Source: CAZKJL01 sp964553135 (GTDB lineage Bacteria > Patescibacteriota > Gracilibacteria > Peribacterales > Peribacteraceae). From it: a stretch of 64,000 nt of DNA. Below the pieces are notes generated by a model that saw only the letters and a program-made list of their open reading frames with translations, was not told the DNA's origin and ran no database searches. This document shows positions 8,470-17,041 of this stretch, piece by piece (positions within the stretch are counted from its first letter, which is position 1; each line of letters starts with the position of its first letter). The DNA is taken from positions 434,001 through 498,000 of the forward strand of contig CAZKJL010000001.1 of the NCBI GenBank assembly GCA_964553135.1, written 5' to 3'. A program made the translations under genes and the position numbers.

Positions 8470-9879
8470 TCAAAAGTGCAGTGCCGCGAGCGGTACGTGT
8501 GCGCCGACGGTGGCGATCCACAGAATCATCTGAAGTAAGAGCCACCCAACGTAGCCCACAACCAGCCCCAGGGGCATCCAGACCACGCTGAGGAGCGTTG
8601 CAAGTGACCCCGTGAGCATCGCGAGCGGGATGAGCGGAGCCACGAGGATGTTCGTGGCGGGTGCGACGAGCGAGAGTTGCCGGAAGATGATCATCGAGAT
8701 CGGCAACGTAGCGATTTGTGCGGCGACCGTGGCCGTCAGCGAGTCGCGGATGCCGAGCGTTTCCGGAACGTGCACGAATATTTTCTTGAGGTAGGGGCTC
8801 AGTTCCATGAGTCCGATGACGGCGAGGAACGAAAGCTGGAAGCTTGCGTCGTGCCACAGCATCATCGGGTTTGGGATCAGCATGATCACCGCCGTCCACA
8901 GCACGATGAGCCTGGGAGTGGCGATGCGCTCGGTTTGGAGCGCCAAAAGACCAAGAACACCCATGATGGCGGCGCGCACGACGGGCGGGCTTCCTCCCGT
9001 GAACACCGCGAAGCCGAGTGCTCCGAGCGCGAGCGGCAAGAATCTTTTCTTGAGCGGCAACCAAAACAAAAAGCTTCCGAAGATCGAGAGAATCACCGTC
9101 ACGTTGTAGCCGGAAACGGCGACGATGTGCGTGAGTCCCGCGGTGCGGAAATCGTCGGACAAGTTTTTCGGGAGTCCGCGGCGCGTTCCGGTGAGAAGTC
9201 CGGCGAGCAGGGAGCCGTGCGGTTCGGGAAAGACGAGTCCGATGCGATTTTCCACCGCTTCGCGCCAGTCGTAGAGCAGGCCGAACACCGCATACGTACG
9301 CGCGAAAGACGGTTGCACAGCATTCGTCTGCGCTTTCCGTACTTTGGCGCGCGGCACCACGGCCGAGATGCCGTGAATGGCGAGGTATTGCGTGTAGTCG
9401 AACGTATCGATGATGCCCGGAACTTGAAGCACGCCCGTCACCGTCACTTCGTCACCATAGTGCAGCGGCGGCCAGCTGCCGTAGTCCGTCGCGAGCAGCG
9501 TGCCTTCGGCCTTCACCGCCTTTTTTCCGCGCGTGATCTCATCGATCGTCACGGTGAATTTGGTTTGCGTCGGTCTGGCGTCGAGTGCATCGGTGATCCA
9601 ACCGTGGGCCGTCATCGTCGTGGGCGATGCGAAGGGTGCAAGGTCGTGCGCGGCACGTTCACTGCGCATGTGCGATACCGATCCGAAGGCCAAAAGAAGC
9701 CCCAAAAGCACCGCGGTGACAATCGGGAGCATCGTTCTTTTTTTGAACAACACTGCGACAAGCAGTGCGATGCCGCAGAGGACCGCGATCGTCACGAGAC
9801 TCGCCTCCCACCATCGGAGTATCAAAAGAAAACACAGAAACGACACGGTAAAGCCGTAACTGAGCCGCGACGTTTTCAT
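8470..9879 (-). CDS. comEC: ComEC/Rec2-like DNA uptake channel without the nuclease domain
   Basis: A 469-aa polytopic protein. Residues about 10-60 are membrane helices, followed by a DUF4131-like soluble region. The competence domain starts near FRTAGLTHIVAVSGYN and includes GGSPPVVRAAIMG and LWHDASFQLSFLAVIG, both ComEC hallmarks. It ends at the membrane domain and lacks the C-terminal metallo-beta-lactamase-type domain of many ComEC proteins. The start at 9879 is chosen because it overlaps the rsmA stop as ATGA; an ATG 33 nt upstream is also in frame. The role is transport of single-stranded DNA across the inner membrane. Confidence 0.88.
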   Translation of the reverse strand: MKTSRLSYGFTVSFLCFLLILRWWEASLVTIAVLCGIALLVAVLFKKRTMLPIVTAVLLGLLLAFGSVSHMRSERAAHDLAPFASPTTMTAHGWITDALDARPTQTKFTVTIDEITRGKKAVKAEGTLLATDYGSWPPLHYGDEVTVTGVLQVPGIIDTFDYTQYLAIHGISAVVPRAKVRKAQTNAVQPSFARTYAVFGLLYDWREAVENRIGLVFPEPHGSLLAGLLTGTRRGLPKNLSDDFRTAGLTHIVAVSGYNVTVILSIFGSFLFWLPLKKRFLPLALGALGFAVFTGGSPPVVRAAIMGVLGLLALQTERIATPRLIVLWTAVIMLIPNPMMLWHDASFQLSFLAVIGLMELSPYLKKIFVHVPETLGIRDSLTATVAAQIATLPISMIIFRQLSLVAPATNILVAPLIPLAMLTGSLATLLSVVWMPLGLVVGYVGWLLLQMILWIATVGAHVPLAALHF

Positions 9880-10676
9880 GCACCGTGCAGAGCTTTCTCG
9901 AGGCCGATCCACTCCTGAATGGAGAGCGTTTGCGGACGACGCTTGGGGTCGATGTTCGCTTTTGCCATCGCTTCGTCACCGTTCGGTAGGGTGCCGATGG
10001 TATTGCTCAGCATTTTTCGACGCTTGCTCATGGCGAGTTTGGCGACGCCCAGAATTTTATGGACCTTTTCTTTGGGGACGATCGGCTCTTTGTGGCAATC
10101 GATGTGCAGCACGGCCGAATCCACGGCAGGAGGCGGTATAAAGGCTCCCGGAGGCACCAGGCGCAAGAGTTTGGGTGTGCCGAACAAGTGCGTCAGCACG
10201 GTGAGAATACTGTCACTTCCCTTCGATGCGATGTTCTCGGCGACCTCGCGTTGAATGAGCAGCGTCATCGAGGTGGGAAGCACGGGGTTCTCCAGGAAAA
10301 ATCTGTGCAGCAGGGGAGAGGTGATGTGGTACGGAATGTTGGCGACCACTTTGAACGTTTCTTCGGGCACGCGTTCTTGGAGTGCGTTGCCCGTGATGAT
10401 GGTCAGCTTACTTGCGTCGCCGACGTACGACTTGAGGAGCGGCGGAAAACGCGCATCGATCTCGATGGCCGTCACATGCCCGACCCGCTTGAGCAGTTCT
10501 TTCGTGAGAATGCCGATACCCGGACCGATTTCCACCACATGGTCCGCGCCGTTCAATGCGGCGGCGCAAATGATCTCATCGAGCGTGTCTTGATCGATGA
10601 GGAAATGTTGCCCGGCATCCGTATTCAGGCGGATGTGTTTGGCGCGGAGGAATGCGGAGACTTCATCGCGGAGCAT
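9876..10676 (-). CDS. rsmA: 16S rRNA dimethyladenosine transferase RsmA (KsgA)
   Basis: A 266-aa protein. It has the RsmA start DAGQHFLID, SAM motif I EIGPGIGILT and the catalytic motif NIPYHI (NLPY type). The family region LIQREVAENI and a C-terminal helical domain (LAMSKRRKML) follow. It dimethylates two adjacent adenines in the 3' hairpin of 16S rRNA, a late 30S assembly step. It overlaps comEC by 4 nt. Confidence 0.96.
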   Translation of the reverse strand: MLRDEVSAFLRAKHIRLNTDAGQHFLIDQDTLDEIICAAALNGADHVVEIGPGIGILTKELLKRVGHVTAIEIDARFPPLLKSYVGDASKLTIITGNALQERVPEETFKVVANIPYHITSPLLHRFFLENPVLPTSMTLLIQREVAENIASKGSDSILTVLTHLFGTPKLLRLVPPGAFIPPPAVDSAVLHIDCHKEPIVPKEKVHKILGVAKLAMSKRRKMLSNTIGTLPNGDEAMAKANIDPKRRPQTLSIQEWIGLEKALHGA

Positions 10677-10859
10677 GCGCCCAGCCTACGGACTCGCGGA
10701 GGTCTGTAAAGTGAATTGGAGAACGGAGGCGTGTAGTCTCGAAGAACAGGAAATATTATCAGAATGCTTTCGTCCAATTTTGACAATCGCAAGGCTGCAA
10801 GATCGGCGTTTAGCCCACGTCATAGCCCCGTATTCACTTCCGTCATTACCCCCTTTCGT

Positions 10860-12176
10860 ATGAAAAAAATCGCAGTCCCCGTTCTTCTCGCAGCCCTCGT
10901 GCTCACGCTGACGGGCCTTGAAAGTCTCCATGTCGATACGACGGAAGCGGCTTCCTCACTTCCTCGTTGCATACTCGCGTCGGACCTCCGCAGGTCGTAC
11001 CGTTTGATGGATGCGGGCCGTTCCGCCGAATGCGATACGGCCACCGCACTCTCCGGTGAGGGACTTGCCGCCTGCAACACATACGGCGCATATCGCCGTG
11101 CCACGCGTTTGCAACGTTATCGTCTCCCGGTCGCGTGTTATATCGCCGGTTCGCCGTTCGCACCCGGCAATTCGTCTTCGTCCTCCTCTTCTTCGTCCTC
11201 CAACTCGTCGAGTTCTTCCTCATCGTCGTCGGTGCCTTCGGGCTCCACGTACGATACGGGTGATACCACGATCCGCGGCCAGTTCTTGCCGCTCAACGAA
11301 GTGAGTCCGGTTCTCGGTTCCGTGAATATCTTCCTCGATGAAGAACCGCTCAACGTCAAAATCATCACCGTGGTCCTCTCCTCCGATGCACAGAGCATTC
11401 AGTCGCTCCTCGTCTACGACGATGACAAGCGTCTGCTCGGCCGCGCCACGCTGGATGCAGGTGCGCAGAACAGTCACACGTACCGTGCCACGTTGCCGCT
11501 CGGTACCTTCCAGGTCGGCAAGCGTGAAGAGAGGAAGATCTACTTCCGTGCCCAGCTTTCCTCCCACGAAGCCGGGGGCAGGGGCGGCCAAGTGGCCCAA
11601 ATCAACAGCGTCGTCATCGACGGTACGGGTGAGTGGAGCACGCGCCGCTACATCAAGACCTCCGCTTCCACGGATGTCTTCCCGATGTTCGAGACCGCAC
11701 GCGGCACCATCGTTCGCGTGATCAACGCCATGCAGACCGCGGCTCCGCTCCTCACGGGACCGAACCAGAAGCTCGGCTCGTTCTCGTTCATCGGTCGTAC
11801 GACCGACAGCAGCGCCGAACTCGCCGTGAACAAACTGGTCTTCCAAATCGAGCAAACCGGCGGCATCAGCCTCGGCAACACGTACCTCACGACACCCGGT
11901 TCTTCGGAGACGTATCCGTGCACCGTCGGCGGAGGTCTCGTCACCTGCAACGGGATTCCTGCATCGTTCGGCTCGCTCGGAACCGATCCGCGCACCATCT
12001 CGGTGTACGGCGACATCAGCACGTCCGATCAGCAGCGTGCGTCACTCCGCTTGACGCTGAACCAGGCCGGTAACCCAAGCAGCGACGGTTCGATCGGTTG
12101 GACCGACGGAACGACCACGTACGGTTGGGTGGGTACCGACAGTCCCGTCGTCCAAGGAACGTACTTCAGTTACTGA
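10860..12176 (+). CDS. Secreted protein with poly-serine linker
   Basis: A 438-aa protein. The N-terminal signal peptide is MKKIAVPVLLAALVLTLTG. A roughly 75-residue Cys-containing segment follows, then a run of about 20 Ser broken by one Asn (about residues 101-120), then a beta-rich domain to the end. The Ser stretch looks like a flexible spacer between two surface domains. The start at 10860 is chosen because the signal peptide begins there. I cannot name the domains. A pilin-like or surface-layer-associated role is possible but unsupported. Confidence 0.7.
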   Translation: MKKIAVPVLLAALVLTLTGLESLHVDTTEAASSLPRCILASDLRRSYRLMDAGRSAECDTATALSGEGLAACNTYGAYRRATRLQRYRLPVACYIAGSPFAPGNSSSSSSSSSSNSSSSSSSSSVPSGSTYDTGDTTIRGQFLPLNEVSPVLGSVNIFLDEEPLNVKIITVVLSSDAQSIQSLLVYDDDKRLLGRATLDAGAQNSHTYRATLPLGTFQVGKREERKIYFRAQLSSHEAGGRGGQVAQINSVVIDGTGEWSTRRYIKTSASTDVFPMFETARGTIVRVINAMQTAAPLLTGPNQKLGSFSFIGRTTDSSAELAVNKLVFQIEQTGGISLGNTYLTTPGSSETYPCTVGGGLVTCNGIPASFGSLGTDPRTISVYGDISTSDQQRASLRLTLNQAGNPSSDGSIGWTDGTTTYGWVGTDSPVVQGTYFSY

Positions 12177-12188
12177 GATTCGAATCAT

Positions 12189-12218
12189 TTGGTGAACCCC
12201 GTCATTGCCGAGTAGCAT
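12189..12218 (+). promoter_or_regulatory. Promoter with -10 box 7 nt from the start codon
   Basis: -35 TTGGTG (12189-12194), 18-bp spacer, -10 TAGCAT (12213-12218), then 7 nt to the ATG at 12226. Confidence 0.5.
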
Positions 12219-12225
12219 TCGTCCC

Positions 12226-12756
12226 ATGGACACCGTGCTGCTCGGCATTGTGGGAGGAATCGTTTTGGTCGCCGGTGCGGCGTGGCCCGACCGTCCGGGC
12301 ATCAAGCCCGTGAAGTCGGTCAAAGACTGGCTGTTTGCCATCGGCGGGCTCCTCATGCTCATCTACTCCACGTTCAACTACTTCGCGGGAGGATCCATCT
12401 TCTTCATTTTCCTGCAAGCGGTGGTGAACCTCTCGAGCATCTTCATGATGTTCGATGTCGATGATCGCATTGATGAACCCATCATCACGGTCGCAACGGT
12501 GTCGCTCATCGTCACCTCATTCATTCTGTTCCCCGGATTCGGTACCGTGCCGTTCGTGCTCGGACTCGGCGGCATCGCGCTCGGTTACTGTTCCACGGGT
12601 GGAACGGTACGCAGGGAAGCTGCGCTCTTCGTGGGAAGTGCGCTCATCGCACTGTTCAGTTTTTTGGATTCAAGTTGGATATTTTTCTGGCTCAACGTTT
12701 TCTTTGCGTTCTTCTCGGCGGTGCAGATCTTCAGTCTGCGGAAACGGCGAGCTTGA
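12226..12756 (+). CDS. Six-helix membrane protein, unknown
   Basis: A 176-aa protein that is almost entirely hydrophobic, with about six helices and short loops. An acidic loop (MMFDVDDRIDEP) lies near the middle and a basic end (LRKRRA) suggests a cytoplasmic C-terminus. The last 26 bp overlap the end of the convergent uvrD-like gene. The start at 12226 matches a promoter whose -10 box ends at 12218. Function unknown. Confidence 0.68.
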   Translation: MDTVLLGIVGGIVLVAGAAWPDRPGIKPVKSVKDWLFAIGGLLMLIYSTFNYFAGGSIFFIFLQAVVNLSSIFMMFDVDDRIDEPIITVATVSLIVTSFILFPGFGTVPFVLGLGGIALGYCSTGGTVRREAALFVGSALIALFSFLDSSWIFFWLNVFFAFFSAVQIFSLRKRRA

Positions 12757-14995
12757 TCGGCGCGATGCCGAGAGCCAGCTTCTTCACGCTGCCCGCGTCG
12801 AAGCGAACTTCCACGATGTCGCCGCTTCTTTTGAGCACGGTGCCGAGTCCCATCGTGCGGTGTTCGATGCGACAGCCTTCTTCCACCACTTCTTCCACGT
12901 GCTGCAGCCAGTCTTGGTTCACATCATCGCTGCCCGAGTCCTGTGAGAATTCATTTTTGACGCGACCTGCCGACGGCTGCCACCAGCTGCCCGCGTTCTT
13001 CTTGGGCGTGCTGCTGAGCCAGGCGTACTTGCTCTCTTGCATGTCGCTGCCCACGTCGATGACGCCTTCGGGCAGATCATCGAGGAAGCGGCTGCGTGCA
13101 TTGGCCTGCGTCTTGCCCCAGAGCGTGCGGCTCGTTGCGTGCGTGAGCATGAGGTGTTCTTTGGCACGAGTCATGCCGACGTACAGGAGGCGGCGCTCTT
13201 CTTCCATTTGGTTCCGGTCGAACGCGGCCGAACTGTGCGGGAGCAGGCCTTCTTCGCAGCCGACCACGGACACCGCGCGAAACTCGAGTCCTTTGCAGAG
13301 GTGGAGCGTCATGAGCGTCAGTGCGTCGCTGCCTTCGGTCAATTTATCGACCTCGGACACGAGTGCGACTTCCTCCAGGAAGTTCATGAGCGATTCTTGC
13401 GGCGGAAGCGCGTCGTACTTCTTTGTGACGGACAAGAGTTCCAGCACGTTCTCCCAGCGCGTTTCACCTTCTTCGGTGTCATCTTTTACCCAGCGTTCCA
13501 TGCCGGTGCGCGTGAGGATCGTTTCGGTCACCTCGCTGACGCTGGAGCTCTGGGCCATGGCCTGTGCGTGGCCGATCAGAGATACGAAGTCCGAGATGCG
13601 ATGCTTTGCCGATTCCGTGATGCCGTCCACCATTTCGATCTGCTTCATGGCGGTCCACAGGCTCAGGTTCCGTTCGTTGCAGAAATTCTGCAGCCGTCCG
13701 ATCGTCGTGTCGCCGATTTTGCGCGACGGCACGTTGATGATGCGGAGCAGTGAGACCGTGTCACTCGGGTTGAGCACGGTGTAGAGATACGCGAGGACGT
13801 CCTTCACTTCGCGGCGGGCGTAGAATTTGAGTCCGCCGAGAATGCGGTAGGGGACCGCGGCACGCAGACACGCTTCTTCAAAGAGGCGCGACTGCGCGTT
13901 CGTGCGGTACAAGATCGCCTGTTCGGAGAGCGGAATACCGTTCTTCTGGTGCGCCAGCGCGGCGTGTACTGCTTCTTCGGATTCGCGCCTTTCATCCATC
14001 ACTTCGCGGAGCCGTACCTTGGCGCCATCTTTTTTGTCGGTCCACATGTTCTTTTCGGGTCGGTTCGGGTTCGCGGCGATGATGCCGCCCGCGGCATCCA
14101 AGATTTGCTGCGTGGAACGGTAGTTTCGTTCCAGCTTGATGCTCACGGCGTCTTTGTACTCGTGTTGGAAGTCCAAGATGTTGCGGATATCGGCGCCGCG
14201 GAACGAGTAAATGGACTGGTCCGGGTCTCCGATGACGCACAAGTTACGGTGCGTCTGCGTCAGCATGCTGATGAACAGGTACTGCGGCTTGTTCGTGTCC
14301 TGATACTCGTCCACGTGAACGAATCTCCACGTGTTTTGGTACCTCGCGAGCACATCGGGGCACTCGGTGAAGAGCCGCACCGTCTCGCCGATGAGGTCAT
14401 CGAAGTCGAGAGCGTTCGATTCCTTCAGTTTTTTTTGATAGAGCGAGTAAATCTCGGCCATTTTGAGTTCCATGGAACCGCCGGACTTGGATTTGGCTTG
14501 TTCCGGCGACACGGCTTCGGACTTGAACCTGCTCACGTGTCCGAGTGCGGTGCGCGGCTTGAGTTCTTCGGGTGCGATCTTCAAATCTTTGAGCACGTTT
14601 TGCATCACTTTCTCCTGGTCGTCGGAATCGTAGATCACAAACGAGCGGTTTCGTCCGATTCGCTCGATGTCGCGGCGCAAAATTCTGGCGCAGATCGAGT
14701 GAAACGTTCCGGACATCGGCAGGTGCTCGGTCTGCGTCCCTTGTGTGTCGGCGATCTTCAGGATTCTGGCGATGCGTTCCTTGAGTTCCTTGGCGGCTTT
14801 GTTCGTAAATGTGACGGCCAGGATCTGCCACGCCGGCACGCCCTGAGCCATGAGATGGGCGATGCGGTGTGTGACGGTTCTGGTCTTTCCCGAGCCTGCG
14901 CCCGCCAAAATAAGCACCGGTCCTTTGAGTGTTTCGACGGCCAATTTTTGCTCGTCATTGAGGCCGGCGAAAATCGGATCGAGGTCGGTCGTCAT
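12731..14995 (-). CDS. pcrA: UvrD/PcrA/Rep-type DNA helicase
   Basis: A 754-aa superfamily 1A helicase. The N-terminal FAGLNDEQKLAV contains the Q-motif and is followed by Walker A AGAGSGKT. Motif Ia is ILAVTFTNKAAKEL, motif II is VHVDEYQDTN, motif IV is LERNYRST and the last motifs are TLHLCKGLEF and YVGMTRAKEHLML. The start is set at the ATG at 14995; ATG 15025 in the same frame adds ten atypical residues. It acts in nucleotide excision and mismatch repair and in clearing replication blocks. The short divergent C-terminus (about 80 residues) has the usual PcrA end region (HRTMGLGTVLKRSGDIVEVRF). Confidence 0.95.
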   Translation of the reverse strand: MTTDLDPIFAGLNDEQKLAVETLKGPVLILAGAGSGKTRTVTHRIAHLMAQGVPAWQILAVTFTNKAAKELKERIARILKIADTQGTQTEHLPMSGTFHSICARILRRDIERIGRNRSFVIYDSDDQEKVMQNVLKDLKIAPEELKPRTALGHVSRFKSEAVSPEQAKSKSGGSMELKMAEIYSLYQKKLKESNALDFDDLIGETVRLFTECPDVLARYQNTWRFVHVDEYQDTNKPQYLFISMLTQTHRNLCVIGDPDQSIYSFRGADIRNILDFQHEYKDAVSIKLERNYRSTQQILDAAGGIIAANPNRPEKNMWTDKKDGAKVRLREVMDERRESEEAVHAALAHQKNGIPLSEQAILYRTNAQSRLFEEACLRAAVPYRILGGLKFYARREVKDVLAYLYTVLNPSDTVSLLRIINVPSRKIGDTTIGRLQNFCNERNLSLWTAMKQIEMVDGITESAKHRISDFVSLIGHAQAMAQSSSVSEVTETILTRTGMERWVKDDTEEGETRWENVLELLSVTKKYDALPPQESLMNFLEEVALVSEVDKLTEGSDALTLMTLHLCKGLEFRAVSVVGCEEGLLPHSSAAFDRNQMEEERRLLYVGMTRAKEHLMLTHATSRTLWGKTQANARSRFLDDLPEGVIDVGSDMQESKYAWLSSTPKKNAGSWWQPSAGRVKNEFSQDSGSDDVNQDWLQHVEEVVEEGCRIEHRTMGLGTVLKRSGDIVEVRFDAGSVKKLALGIAPIKLAVSAD

Positions 14996-15056
14996 GAGGG
15001 GAGTCGAGAGTAGCACATTGAACATTTTTGAGTCGTCGTTTTTTTTCGAGGCGGAG

Positions 15057-15147
15057 AGAATCCAAAGAAACCAAGGAAGCCAACGAATCCAAGGAACCGA
15101 TCATCGTTGGTTTCTTTGGTTACCTGGGTTTCCTTGGTTTCCTTATA
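15057..15147. repeat. Family B nonamer repeat (GGAAACCAA units), inverted arms
   Basis: Units such as AAAGAAACCAAGGAAGCCAA on one arm are answered by TTGGTTTCTTTGG and TTTCCTTGGTTTCC on the other, forming a long imperfect hairpin between uvrD and the rmuC-like stop codon. The same family is at 19365, 40260 and 57976. Confidence 0.7.
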
Positions 15148-16318
15148 AAAGCTTTTGAGCAAAAGCGTTCTGTGCCGCGTCGATCATCTTCTTGCTCACC
15201 GATGCTTTGGGCGATGCGAGCGAACTGATCTCCGCGTTCTGCTCGGTGAGGCTCGTTGCGATACGCTTGATATCGGACTGCGACGGAGCGGCAAACTTTT
15301 TCTCCAGGCGTTTCTGTTCCACTTCCACGGCCAACTCCGGATCGGTGCGCGCCACACGCTCGAGCGTCTCCGTTCCCATCTTCGTGAGCAGGAGTTCGTG
15401 AGCGTTGCGGTAGCTGATGTGCGTGGCCAAGTCGGCAAGCATGTTGATGATGTTCTCGCGCTTCTGCGGATCCAGCGTCTCGGCCAGCTCGTACGTGGAA
15501 ATGCGCTTGAGGGAGGCCAGGATGGGGGAGAGCGCTTCTCGGGAAACGATGTAGAAGGTGTACTGGTCCTTGGAGTACACCAGTTTCTTGAGCTCCGAGA
15601 CGGCCTCGGTCGGCACGACCAAGAACACGTGCGGATAGATCTTGGTGTTCTTCTTCATTTTGTCCGCCGTTTTCTTCACTTGATCGTCGATGTAGACCTG
15701 CAAGTTCTCGGCTTTGCTTACCTTCGCGTCAAACACGACATACTGCCCCAAGAAGTCGATGAGGAAGTCGGGCTTGAGGCTGCCGTCGAAATCCTCCGGC
15801 AGGTTGTTGTTACTGAACGTGCTGAATTGCAGGTGCGGCTGCTTGCAGAGGTCGTTGAGCACCGCGATGACGTCGTTCTCATGGTCGTTCCACAGGCGGT
15901 CGCGCTCCTCTTCGGCCATTTTGAGGCGCTCTTCATCATCGTGAATGACGCGGGCGCGTTCCTCCTTTAAAGCACGTTCGGCGGCCTCGATCTTTTCCAG
16001 TGCGCGCATGTGCTCCTTCTCTTGTTGTTCACGCTTCGCCTCCACTTTTGTCATCGCCGATTTGTGGCTGTCGCGCTCACGTTCCACGGCTTCCAGCTTG
16101 GCCTTCACCTGCTGCAGCTCGATGAACATCTGTTTGCCCGCACCTTCATTCTTCAGCAGCTTTTCTTTGGCGCCTTCCAAATCTTTTTCCAGCCGCGCGA
16201 TGATTTTTGCGCTCTCCGCATCCGTCGCGACGGGCTGCGTTTTCTTATTCTGGATGAAGAGCATCGCACCGATACCGATGAGGACGGCGGCGCCGAGGAA
16301 GATTTCAAAAGGAGTCAT
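15143..16318 (-). CDS. rmuC: RmuC-like DNA recombination nuclease
   Basis: A 391-aa protein. An N-terminal membrane anchor (residues 4-22) is followed by about 130 residues of Lys/Glu-rich coiled coil. The conserved core KPDFLIDFLGQYVVFDAKV matches the PD-(D/E)xK-like core of RmuC (PD...DAKV). RmuC proteins limit recombination at inverted repeats; the biochemistry is poorly known. The start at 16318 is the first ATG before the hydrophobic anchor. A perfect LexA-like palindrome lies 21-36 nt upstream, so SOS control is likely. Confidence 0.8.
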   Translation of the reverse strand: MTPFEIFLGAAVLIGIGAMLFIQNKKTQPVATDAESAKIIARLEKDLEGAKEKLLKNEGAGKQMFIELQQVKAKLEAVERERDSHKSAMTKVEAKREQQEKEHMRALEKIEAAERALKEERARVIHDDEERLKMAEEERDRLWNDHENDVIAVLNDLCKQPHLQFSTFSNNNLPEDFDGSLKPDFLIDFLGQYVVFDAKVSKAENLQVYIDDQVKKTADKMKKNTKIYPHVFLVVPTEAVSELKKLVYSKDQYTFYIVSREALSPILASLKRISTYELAETLDPQKRENIINMLADLATHISYRNAHELLLTKMGTETLERVARTDPELAVEVEQKRLEKKFAAPSQSDIKRIATSLTEQNAEISSLASPKASVSKKMIDAAQNAFAQKLL

Positions 16319-16325
16319 GTCCCGC

Positions 16326-16354
16326 ATGGTAGCACAGGGTGGACGTTCGTCCAC
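16326..16354 (-). promoter_or_regulatory. rmuC -10 box with LexA-like operator
   Basis: The palindrome GTGGACGTTCGTCCAC (16339-16354) has two perfect 7-bp arms. A -10-like TACCAT (16331-16326) ends 7 nt before the ATG. The palindrome covers the place of the -35 box. The same motif occurs twice in the lexA promoter. Confidence 0.65.
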
Positions 16355-16390
16355 TGTTTGGTACTTTTTTGGCTTGCCTCAGCCGCAGCA

Positions 16391-16419
16391 TTGACAATTT
16401 TTACTCAGAAGCCTAGGAT
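16391..16419 (+). promoter_or_regulatory. rpsO promoter
   Basis: Consensus -35 TTGACA (16391-16396), 17-bp spacer, -10 TAGGAT (16414-16419). It gives a leader of about 90 nt before rpsO, long enough for autoregulation, but I see no clear S15-binding fold. Confidence 0.7.
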
Positions 16420-16516
16420 TTCCCGGCTACCGAGCTTCCCTGTTAGCGCGTTCGCTTCCAGAGAGGCTTGGAGAATTATTTTCTGCGCGTCCCTCTCCTT
16501 TTCCACCCCCACCTTT

Positions 16517-16786
16517 ATGGCTCTCAAGAAGGCCAGTAAGAAAAAGATCATCGGAAAGTTCCAGACTCACGCCAAGGACACCGGCTCGCCGGAGGTTCAG
16601 GTGGGTATTCTCACCAAGCGCATCGATCAGGTCACCAAGCACTTGAAAGAGCACAAGAAGGACAACTCGGCACGCCGCGGACTCCTCGCAATGGTCGCCC
16701 AGCGCCGCAAACTTCTCACCTACCTCAAAATGAACGATGAGAAGTCCTACGGCAAGATCCTCAAGGCTTTGGACCTCGAGCAGTAG
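16517..16786 (+). CDS. rpsO: 30S ribosomal protein S15
   Basis: An 89-aa protein of standard length. It has the S15 signature regions DTGSPEVQVGILTKRI and KKDNSARRGLLAMVAQRR. It binds the central domain of 16S rRNA early in 30S assembly. It lies directly before pnp, the usual bacterial order, but each gene here has its own promoter and a terminator lies between them. The start at 16517 gives the standard MALKK-type N-terminus; no Shine-Dalgarno sequence is seen. Confidence 0.97.
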   Translation: MALKKASKKKIIGKFQTHAKDTGSPEVQVGILTKRIDQVTKHLKEHKKDNSARRGLLAMVAQRRKLLTYLKMNDEKSYGKILKALDLEQ

Positions 16787-16811
16787 ACCGTTTCACCTCA
16801 CTATCTATAAG

Positions 16812-16836
16812 GAGCGCGCCTCGGTGCGCTCTTTTT
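16812..16836 (+). terminator. rpsO terminator
   Basis: GAGCGC/GCGCTC stem (16812-16817 with 16826-16831), extended by two inner pairs, then five T. Confidence 0.85.
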
Positions 16837-16844
16837 GTGTCTAC

Positions 16845-16873
16845 TTGTCGCAAAAAGCCCTCTGACGTATAAT
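16845..16873 (+). promoter_or_regulatory. pnp promoter
   Basis: -35 TTGTCG (16845-16850), 17-bp spacer, perfect -10 TATAAT (16868-16873). The leader to the ATG at 17042 is about 160 nt. PNPase often controls its own leader, but no fold was verified here. Confidence 0.75.
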
Positions 16874-17041
16874 GATTGCAGCTCCTTCCCATCATCACTC
16901 CGGATTTTTGATTGGATTTACGCACGAGCGCTTCCCGCAAGCGTTGATGTGTAGATCCAAACCCCAACCAAAAGTCCTTTGATGCATGGGAGAGGGCATC
17001 CTTCGTCCGTTTCAGGACAGGTTTCTTTCCCTCTTATTTTT

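Noticed and set aside
10778..10783. TTGACA upstream of the poly-Ser protein
   Set aside because: No acceptable -10 box lies 15-19 bp downstream.
15057..15147. CRISPR array (short direct repeats)
   Set aside because: Units are about 9 bp, degenerate, without unique spacers of regular length, and no cas genes are present. The same holds for the other repeat loci.
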